Below, piece by piece: positions 1 to 4,364 of a stretch of DNA of 6,399 nt. Below the pieces are notes generated by a model. The model made no database searches, was not told the DNA's origin, and saw nothing but the letters and a program-made list of their open reading frames with translations. Positions within the stretch are counted from its first letter, which is position 1; each line of letters starts with the position of its first letter. The position numbers and the translations under genes are program-made. The stretch comes from Rhodobacterales bacterium 34-62-10 (lineage in GTDB: Bacteria; Pseudomonadota; Alphaproteobacteria; Rhodobacterales; Rhodobacteraceae), in assembly GCA_002282555.1 (NCBI GenBank), contig NCJR01000125.1, forward strand, positions 1-6,399. The letters run 5' to 3'.

Positions 1-54
1 CTTCTTGGCCGACGACACGGACATGTCGAACCCAAAGGGATCTGGCTTGGACAT
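1..54 (-). CDS. 5' end of a probable J-domain (DnaJ-like) protein, partial
   Basis: Only the first 18 codons are present, reading MSKPDPFGFDMSVSSAKK, and the gene continues off the left edge. From memory, this N-terminus (MSK.DPFGFDMSV followed by a Lys-rich stretch) matches a small J-domain cochaperone family of Rhodobacterales that is often encoded beside bolA. The J domain itself lies outside the window, so the identification rests on this short match and on the neighbour. The start is supported by an AAAAGGTG Shine-Dalgarno sequence at 60-67, five bases upstream of the ATG. The gene is divergent from bolA and shares a short spacer with it. Confidence 0.55.
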   Translation of the reverse strand, partial: MSKPDPFGFDMSVSSAKK

Positions 55-130
55 AGGTTCACCTTTTCGACTCGGAGCACAGAGTTTAGACTGTTTGCAT
101 CAGGATTGAAGGGGGGCAGTGGGTAAAATT
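55..130. promoter_or_regulatory. Divergent spacer between the J-domain gene and bolA
   Basis: This 76-bp stretch must hold the start signals of two outward-facing genes. It is visibly more AT-rich than the flanking coding DNA. On the minus strand it contains the good ribosome binding site of the J-domain gene (60-67). On the plus strand, TTCGAC at 66-71 and TAGACT at 87-92 could be a weak -35/-10 pair for bolA, but the 15-bp spacing is short. A G run at 111-116 is the only purine-rich candidate for ribosome binding upstream of bolA. No clear operator palindrome is seen. Confidence 0.35.
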
Positions 131-388
131 ATGAGCAGGACTCAAGAGATCAGAACGGCACTCGAAGCGGCTTTCGGGCCGCAACACCTTGAAGTGGTTG
201 ACGAAAGCGAACAGCACCGTGGTCACTCGGGCTATGCCGAGGGCGGCGAGAGCCATTTTCGCGTGGTCATCCGGTCGCAGCAATTCGCGCCCATGACCCG
301 GTTGCAACGCCACCGCGCGATCCACGCGGCGCTTGGCCCGCAACTGATCGGGCGGATTCACGCGCTGGCCCTTGATGTGACGGGCTGA
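131..388 (+). CDS. bolA: BolA family protein
   Basis: The 85-residue product is the usual size for a stand-alone BolA protein. BolA proteins are small cytosolic proteins that pair with monothiol glutaredoxins around a [2Fe-2S] cluster and act in iron/redox control; some also bind DNA. The class II KH-like pattern is clear. DESEQHRGH lies at residues 24-32, the SHFRVVI strand at 41-47, the RLQRHRAIHAALG helix at 57-69, and IHALAL at 76-81. His77 sits at the conserved C-terminal ligand position and His29/His32 lie in the variable loop. I chose the ATG at 131 over an in-frame GTG at 119, because family members begin close to this Met and the G run at 111-116 would lie only two bases before the GTG. 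The stop falls inside a 19-bp tandem repeat. The gene faces the minus-strand DUF4177 gene. Confidence 0.93.
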   Translation: MSRTQEIRTALEAAFGPQHLEVVDESEQHRGHSGYAEGGESHFRVVIRSQQFAPMTRLQRHRAIHAALGPQLIGRIHALALDVTG

Positions 389-432
389 ACCGGCTGTGAC
401 GGGCTGAACCGGCTGTGACGGGCTGAACCGGC
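376..432 (+). repeat. Three perfect tandem copies of a 19-bp repeat at the bolA 3' end
   Basis: The unit TGTGACGGGCTGAACCGGC occurs at 376-394, 395-413 and 414-432 with no mismatch. The first copy overlaps the last codons and the TGA stop of bolA, so the unit probably arose by duplication of the end of the gene. Because the added copies lie after the stop, they leave the BolA protein unchanged. The array ends about six bases before a hairpin at the end of the convergent gene, so it fills nearly the whole convergent spacer. Confidence 0.97.
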
Positions 433-437
433 CGGGT

Positions 438-462
438 CGTCGCGCGCTTCAGTCGCGCGACG
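438..462. terminator. 9-bp-stem hairpin between convergent bolA and the DUF4177 gene
   Basis: CGTCGCGCG at 438-446 pairs perfectly with CGCGCGACG at 454-462 around a 7-base loop (447-453). The loop contains the TGA stop (449-451, minus strand) of the DUF4177 gene, so the upstream arm on that mRNA is coding. The position between two convergent genes suits a shared transcription end point. Neither side carries a proper T tract, so this is a terminator-like or 3'-end-stabilising hairpin rather than a canonical intrinsic terminator. Confidence 0.5.
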
Positions 463-886
463 TCTCGGTGTCTTTGGACATCTGACCCGACAAACTGCCC
501 GACAGCGCGCGGGGCGACAGCACCGGCGGCGCCTTGGGCGATGGTTCCGCCACAGCCGTCAGACCGGGACGGATGAAGGGGACCGGCGCATCGGTGCGGG
601 CCTCCTGCGCCGACAGGGGCGGCATTTCCCTTGGCTGAAACGCCTCGACCGCGGCGGCGTTGGTGCGCCGGAACACCAGCATGTTGTGATAGACGGTCTT
701 GCGCCCGGTCAGACCGCTGCGTTCTTCCGATGGCAGGGTCTCGGCGCGCTGAAACTCCCACCCATCCGCTGCCATGCTGTTCATCGCCTCCTGCAGGGTC
801 AGGGCGAAACGCTCCTCGGCGGTCTTGGCACCCTTGGCCTTGGTGCCCTTCACAGGCGCGGGAATGACGCGGTATTCATAGCTCAT
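449..886 (-). CDS. DUF4177 domain-containing protein
   Basis: The 145-residue protein is of unknown function. Its N-terminal part (about residues 1-75) has the DUF4177 pattern: MSYEYRVIPAP as the first strand, a helix ending in LQEAMNSMAADGWEF (31-45), then ETLPSEE, and the final strand TVYHNMLVFRR (64-74). This small alpha/beta domain is common in Rhodobacterales and has no known catalytic residues. Residues 75-145 are rich in Pro, Ala and Ser and look disordered and poorly conserved. There is no signal peptide or membrane segment, so it is likely cytosolic. An AGGA lies upstream of the ATG. The gene is the last of the minus-strand gatB-thioesterase-DUF4177 run, 110 bp after the thioesterase stop, so it may be cotranscribed or have its own promoter. 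Confidence 0.82.
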   Translation of the reverse strand: MSYEYRVIPAPVKGTKAKGAKTAEERFALTLQEAMNSMAADGWEFQRAETLPSEERSGLTGRKTVYHNMLVFRRTNAAAVEAFQPREMPPLSAQEARTDAPVPFIRPGLTAVAEPSPKAPPVLSPRALSGSLSGQMSKDTETSRD

Positions 887-918
887 GGATAGGGTCCTGA
901 CATCTGGGTCGTGGGCTT

Positions 919-996
919 TTAGCAGTCAAACCCCGCCGCTTCCAGCCAGTTCCGCGCCGCCGCGCCGGTTTGGGCGATTATTCGCGCCGCCCGCGC
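919..996 (-). other. 25-codon open tract in frame with, and directly after, the thioesterase TAG stop
   Basis: Immediately downstream of the thioesterase TAG (997-999) the same frame stays open for 25 codons to a TAA at 919-921. Its translation is protein-like (ARAARIIAQTG, then RNWLEAAGFDC) and about 20 of the 25 third positions are G or C, like the real genes. Thioesterases of this type normally end near the RK residues before the TAG, so I do not extend the gene. It could be a remnant of another gene's 3' end, a decayed C-terminal extension, or chance in GC-rich DNA. It has no start codon of its own. Confidence 0.3.
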
Positions 997-1476
997 CTAT
1001 TTGCGCTTGAGCGCGATCGACCGCCCCACACGGTCGGGCCGGGGCAGGGCGTCATGCGCCGCCTGCAACGCCGCAAGCTTGGCGCGGATATCGTCGGGCA
1101 TCACGGCCACGCGCGGGCCGGACATGTCGATATGCAGCCCCAAAGCCTCGGCGGTGGCGGCCAGCCAGCCATCCTCGTGCCACAGCTCCTGATAGGTGTG
1201 GAACCGTTTCTCGTCATGGGCGATCAGCTGAAAGGTGGACCGCACCTTGGCCCCCAGATGCAATTCGCGGACATAGCAGATGTGGAATTCCGCGGTGAAG
1301 GTCGAATGCCCGCGCGTCTTGACGTAATCGGGGCCAAACCCCATCAGCCCATAAGCCTGATCCGCGCAGCGATCGAACAGCACATTGTAATAGGCCATGT
1401 TCATATGGCCGTTGAAGTCGATCCATTGCGGCTCGACCTCCATCACGGATGATGTGAAAGGCGCGGGGATTGTCAT
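997..1476 (-). CDS. Hotdog-fold acyl-CoA thioesterase (4HBT_2-like)
   Basis: This 159-residue protein has the pattern of a single hotdog-fold thioesterase, a group that hydrolyses acyl-CoA to free acid and CoA in the cytosol. The signature WIDFNGHMNMAYYNVLFD spans residues 18-35. Asp20 and the NGHMN segment mark the active-site region at the start of the long central helix. Later strands include TAEFHICYVRELHLGAKV (61-78) and LAATAEALGLHID (105-117). It most resembles the YbgC/FadM-like and betainyl-CoA thioesterase-like proteins of Rhodobacterales, and the natural substrate cannot be told from sequence. An AGGAG six bases before the ATG supports the start. The gap from the gatB stop is 21 bp, so the gene is very likely in an operon with gatB. 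That linkage looks positional, since there is no obvious functional tie to tRNA amidation. Confidence 0.87.
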   Translation of the reverse strand: MTIPAPFTSSVMEVEPQWIDFNGHMNMAYYNVLFDRCADQAYGLMGFGPDYVKTRGHSTFTAEFHICYVRELHLGAKVRSTFQLIAHDEKRFHTYQELWHEDGWLAATAEALGLHIDMSGPRVAVMPDDIRAKLAALQAAHDALPRPDRVGRSIALKRK

Positions 1477-1497
1477 CAGCGTCTCCTGTCGTGGGGC

Positions 1498-3009
1498 TTA
1501 CAGACCCAGCTTGTCCATCACCAACTGGTTCACCGTCGCGGGATTGGCCTTGCCGCCCGTGGCCTTCATCACCTGACCCACGAACCAGCCTGCCAGTTTC
1601 GGGTTCTGCTTGGCTTTTTCCACCTGCGCGGGGTTTTCCGCGATGATCTGATCCACCGCCGCCTCGATCGCGCCGGTGTCTGTCACCTGCTTCATCCCGC
1701 GATCCTCGACGATCTGCGCCGGATCACCGCCTGTCGTATAGACGATCTCGAACAGGTCCTTGGCAATCTTGCCGGAAATGGCCTCGCTCGCGATCAGGTC
1801 AATGATCCCGCCCAGTTGCGCGGGCGTCACGGGGCTGTCGGAAATATCCAGACTGTCCTTCTTCAGGCGCCCGAACAGCTCGTTGATCACCCAATTCGCC
1901 GCCATCTTGCCATCGCGCCCCTGCGCCACGGCCTCGAAATAGCTGGAGGCATCCAACTCAGCGGTCAACACACTGGCGTCATAATCGGTCAGGCCGAAAT
2001 CCCCCATGAACCGCGCTTTCTTGGCGTCGGGCAGTTCGGGCAGACGCGCCTTGATATCGTCAACCCATGCCTGCTCGATCTCCAGGGGCAGCAGGTCGGG
2101 ATCGGGGAAATAGCGGTAATCATGCGCTTCTTCCTTGGAACGCATCGAACGCGTCTCGTTCTTCTCGACGTCATAGAGCCGCGTTTCCTGCACGACCTTG
2201 CCACCAGCCTCGACAATGGCGATCTGACGCCGCGCCTCGACCTCGATGGCGGCTTGGATGAAGCGCATCGAGTTCATGTTCTTGATCTCGCAGCGCGTCC
2301 CCAGATGGCTGAAATCGCCGGTGGCCTGATATTTCTCATACTGGCCGGGGGCGCAGATCGACACGTTCACATCGGCGCGCAGGTTGCCGTTCTGCATGTT
2401 CCCGTCGCAGGTGCCCAAATACCGCAGGATCTGGCGCAGCTTGGTGACATAGGCGGCCGCCTCCTCAGGCCCGCGAATATCGGGGCGGCTGACAATCTCC
2501 ATCAGCGCCACACCCGTGCGGTTCAGATCGACAAAGGACATGTTCGGGTCCATGTCATGGATCGACTTGCCCGCATCCTGTTCCAGATGGATCCGCTCGA
2601 CCCGCACCAGACGCGCGACACCGGGGCCCATCTCGACCAGAATCTCGCCCTCACCCACGATGGGATGGTAAAGCTGGCTGATCTGATAGCCCTGCGGCAA
2701 ATCGGGGTAGAAATAGTTTTTGCGGTCAAAGGCCGACCACAGGTTGATCTGCGCCTTCAGACCCAGACCCGTGCGCACGGCTTGTTCCACGCAGAATTCG
2801 TTGATGACGGGCAGCATCCCCGGCATGGCGGCATCGACGAAGGACACATTGGCATTGGGTTCATTGCCGAATTTCGTGGAGGCACCCGAAAACAGCTTGG
2901 CATTGGATGACACCTGCGCGTGGACCTCCATCCCGATCACAAGCTCCCAATCCTGCTTGGCACCTGCGATGACACGCGGTTTCGGGGTCTCATAGGTCAG
3001 ATCAAGCAT
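1498..3009 (-). CDS. gatB: Aspartyl/glutamyl-tRNA(Asn/Gln) amidotransferase subunit B
   Basis: The 503-residue GatB is the tRNA-binding and kinase/transamidase subunit of the GatCAB complex, which converts Glu-tRNA(Gln) or Asp-tRNA(Asn) to the amidated form using ammonia from GatA. The family motifs are all present: [10 protein letters not shown] (23-32), [18 protein letters not shown] (95-112), the signature [20 protein letters not shown] (159-178), LRADVNVS (210-217), CEIKNMNS (240-247) and [10 protein letters not shown] (297-306). The C-terminal helical GatB/YqeY-like tail domain (about 350-503) ends in [10 protein letters not shown]. The stretch around residues 222-236 ([15 protein letters not shown]) is longer than in many bacteria, a form I recall from Rhodobacterales. 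AAAGGA upstream of the ATG supports the start. gatA and gatC are not adjacent. gatB leads the minus-strand cluster with the thioesterase 21 bp downstream. Confidence 0.98.
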   Translation of the reverse strand: MLDLTYETPKPRVIAGAKQDWELVIGMEVHAQVSSNAKLFSGASTKFGNEPNANVSFVDAAMPGMLPVINEFCVEQAVRTGLGLKAQINLWSAFDRKNYFYPDLPQGYQISQLYHPIVGEGEILVEMGPGVARLVRVERIHLEQDAGKSIHDMDPNMSFVDLNRTGVALMEIVSRPDIRGPEEAAAYVTKLRQILRYLGTCDGNMQNGNLRADVNVSICAPGQYEKYQATGDFSHLGTRCEIKNMNSMRFIQAAIEVEARRQIAIVEAGGKVVQETRLYDVEKNETRSMRSKEEAHDYRYFPDPDLLPLEIEQAWVDDIKARLPELPDAKKARFMGDFGLTDYDASVLTAELDASSYFEAVAQGRDGKMAANWVINELFGRLKKDSLDISDSPVTPAQLGGIIDLIASEAISGKIAKDLFEIVYTTGGDPAQIVEDRGMKQVTDTGAIEAAVDQIIAENPAQVEKAKQNPKLAGWFVGQVMKATGGKANPATVNQLVMDKLGL

Positions 3010-3039
3010 CGGTCCGGTCCTTTGGTCAGGGATTGCAGC

Positions 3040-3068
3040 GTTCTAGGACAGGGGCCGGGGCGGGGCAA
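3040..3068 (-). promoter_or_regulatory. Candidate sigma-70 promoter for gatB
   Basis: Read on the minus strand, TTGCCC (3063-3068) and TAGAAC (3040-3045) are separated by exactly 17 bp. The -10 ends about 30 bp upstream of the gatB start codon, leaving room for a short leader with the AAAGGA ribosome binding site. Both boxes differ from consensus and the spacer is very GC-rich, so this is a reasonable but unproven call. Confidence 0.4.
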
Positions 3069-3073
3069 GAGGG
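3051..3073 (+). other. G-quadruplex-type motif in the gatB upstream region
   Basis: Four G runs (GGGG at 3051-3054, GGGG at 3057-3060, GGGG at 3062-3065, GGG at 3071-3073) are separated by loops of 2, 1 and 5 bases, which fits the canonical G3+N1-7 pattern. It lies on the strand opposite the gatB mRNA and covers the -35 box and most of the spacer of the candidate gatB promoter. A shortened near-copy of the same G-rich sequence (3093-3109) follows, so part of this spacer looks duplicated. Confidence 0.5.
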
Positions 3074-3159
3074 CAGAGGTGCGCGCCGCGCTGACAGGGC
3101 CGGGGCAAGGCTGGGCGAACAAGCGCCGATGCTGAAAATACGCTCTAGGCAGAGGATGC

Positions 3160-3177
3160 GGCACCGGACAAAGTGCC
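3160..3177 (+). promoter_or_regulatory. Small hairpin directly before the transglycosylase start codon
   Basis: GGCAC at 3160-3164 pairs with GTGCC at 3173-3177 around an 8-base loop, ending three bases before the ATG at 3181. No good Shine-Dalgarno sequence is seen here. The only purine-rich stretch (GGACAAAG, about 3166-3173) lies mainly in the loop. The stem is short and may be incidental, but it sits where ribosomes would bind. Confidence 0.25.
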
Positions 3178-3180
3178 CCC

Positions 3181-3942
3181 ATGCTGCTGTCGCGCCTTAT
3201 GCCATTGCTGTTGTGTCTTGGACTTGCCCTGCCGCACACGGTTGCGGCCGAGGGGCAGATGTCCGGAACCCTTGCGACATCAGGTGCCACAACAGTCGGG
3301 GTATCGGGCGTCGGCGCATCGGGCGTCTTCGCTGTAACGCTCATCCGCCCGCGTGCCCGGACCGAGACGTTGCCGCGCATGGCCTGGGGGCAAAAGCCCG
3401 GAACCGCCATCTGGACCCGCGCCGCTTTGTCGGCGCTGCAAGGCCATGCCGCGCCCTTGGCGCAGACCGTGCCACAGGACATTGCCGATTGGTGCCCGGC
3501 CTATCCACAGGCGGATGCCGCGCAGCGGCGCGCCTTCTGGGTCGGGCTGTCATCCGCCCTTGCACGGTATGAAAGCACGCATCGCGCCGGGGCCGTTGGT
3601 GGCGGCGGGCTGTATCACGGGTTGTTGCAGATCCTGCCCGCCACGGCCAAGGGGCATGGCTGTCACGCGCGCAGCGGGGCGGCCTTGCAGAACGGGGCCG
3701 CGAACCTGTCCTGCGGGTTGCGCATCATGGCGCGCACCGTGGCGCGCGACGGGGTGATCGCCGTGCAATCCGGGCGCTGGCGCGGTGTGGCCGCCGATTG
3801 GGGCCCGATGCGCGATCCGGCCAAGCGCAAACAGATGCAAAGCTGGCTCAAAGAGCAAAGCTATTGCCGCCCGCTCTCCTCAACCCGGCCCAAGGCGCGC
3901 CCCGCCGGGTTTTTGCTGGCTCAGAGCAGCGAGAAAGGGTGA
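3181..3942 (+). CDS. Secreted lytic transglycosylase-like protein (SLT domain)
   Basis: The 253-residue protein probably cleaves peptidoglycan glycan strands in the periplasm. Residues 1-23 form a signal peptide: MLLSRLMPLLL, a hydrophobic core, and a VAA site before Glu24. A low-complexity linker follows (about 27-50) with the repeated VSGVGASGV pattern. The SLT-like domain spans about 75-230. Glu131 in YESTHR is the likely catalytic acid, GLLQI (147-151) is the family's GLMQI-type motif, and NLSCGLRIMART (175-186) follows. Cys105, Cys161, Cys178 and Cys229 could form disulfides. Related proteins that I recall end close to the SYC at 227-229. Here the frame runs about 20 residues further, through a strong intrinsic terminator and 22 bp into the convergent gene, which suggests a lost stop codon. 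No strong ribosome binding site is visible, and the ATG is chosen for the signal peptide. The gene stands alone, divergent from gatB. Confidence 0.85.
   Translation: MLLSRLMPLLLCLGLALPHTVAAEGQMSGTLATSGATTVGVSGVGASGVFAVTLIRPRARTETLPRMAWGQKPGTAIWTRAALSALQGHAAPLAQTVPQDIADWCPAYPQADAAQRRAFWVGLSSALARYESTHRAGAVGGGGLYHGLLQILPATAKGHGCHARSGAALQNGAANLSCGLRIMARTVARDGVIAVQSGRWRGVAADWGPMRDPAKRKQMQSWLKEQSYCRPLSSTRPKARPAGFLLAQSSEKG
3882..3914 (+). terminator. Intrinsic terminator lying inside the transglycosylase coding frame
   Basis: AACCCGGC (3882-3889) pairs perfectly with GCCGGGTT (3904-3911) across a 14-base GC-rich loop and is followed by a run of T (3910-3914). This is a classic Rho-independent terminator for plus-strand transcription. 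It lies 26 bp upstream of the present stop codon of the transglycosylase gene (3940-3942). It is not convincing in the other direction, because the minus-strand side has only two T residues. Confidence 0.8.
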
Positions 3943-4364
3943 CGCTCGACCCTGATTCCCGCCTGGGTCAGACCCGTCTCCAGCGCGGGGATGTCCGGCA
4001 GGCAGTCCTGTGGCAGCCGGATGCGGCGATCATCGCGCAGCACGATTGACACGCGGTAGCTCAGGTCCAGCCGCCGATCCAGCCGCACCGCCTTGATCTG
4101 TGCCAGCGGGACCGTGTCGGACCGCCGCCCGCTGAACCAGTGCAGGCTGTCATCGGTCAGCCGCAGACCCGAGGGGCGGTCGGTGACCAGATCCCACAAC
4201 GCAGGCAGAGTGAACAGCGCCAGCCCGATCATGATCCACGGCGCGGCATCCAGACCCACCCAGAACAGCAGCAACGCCACCCAGACCCCCAGCAGCACCA
4301 CCGCCGTACGCGGATTGCGCCCGCGTAGGCGATGATCCAGCAGGGGCGGGTGCGCTTGGGTCAT
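3921..4364 (-). CDS. Small inner-membrane protein of unknown function
   Basis: I do not recognise a named family for this 147-residue protein. It has a short basic N-terminus (HRLRGRNPR, 11-19), two predicted membrane helices (about 20-38, AVVLLGVWVALLLFWVG; and 42-60, PWIMIGLALFTLPALWDLV), then a soluble part from about 65 to 147. The soluble part has alternating short strands (LRLTDDSLHWFSG, DTVPLAQIKAVRLD, YRVSIVLRDDRRIRL) like a PH-type or bPH barrel, with an ending (LPDIPALETGLTQAGI) like the final helix. That fold reading is an inference. The ATG overlaps the pepN stop as ATGA (4361-4364), so translation is probably coupled to pepN. Its 3' end overlaps the convergent transglycosylase frame by 22 bp. 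Truncation of pepN upstream could change its expression. Confidence 0.75.
   Translation of the reverse strand: MTQAHPPLLDHRLRGRNPRTAVVLLGVWVALLLFWVGLDAAPWIMIGLALFTLPALWDLVTDRPSGLRLTDDSLHWFSGRRSDTVPLAQIKAVRLDRRLDLSYRVSIVLRDDRRIRLPQDCLPDIPALETGLTQAGIRVERHPFSLL

Noticed and set aside
119..130. GTG at 119 as the bolA start
   Set aside because: It would place the G run only two bases upstream and add four non-conserved residues. The ATG at 131 fits the family N-terminus.
1816..2910. Long open frame on the plus strand antisense to gatB
   Set aside because: It is a shadow of the strong third-position G/C bias of gatB. Its translation has no family motifs, while the gatB frame has every signature.
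2997..3482. Minus-strand open frame across the gatB upstream region and the transglycosylase 5' end
   Set aside because: It overlaps a signal peptide and an SLT gene on the other strand, has no ribosome binding site or domain, and its composition is that of a shadow frame.
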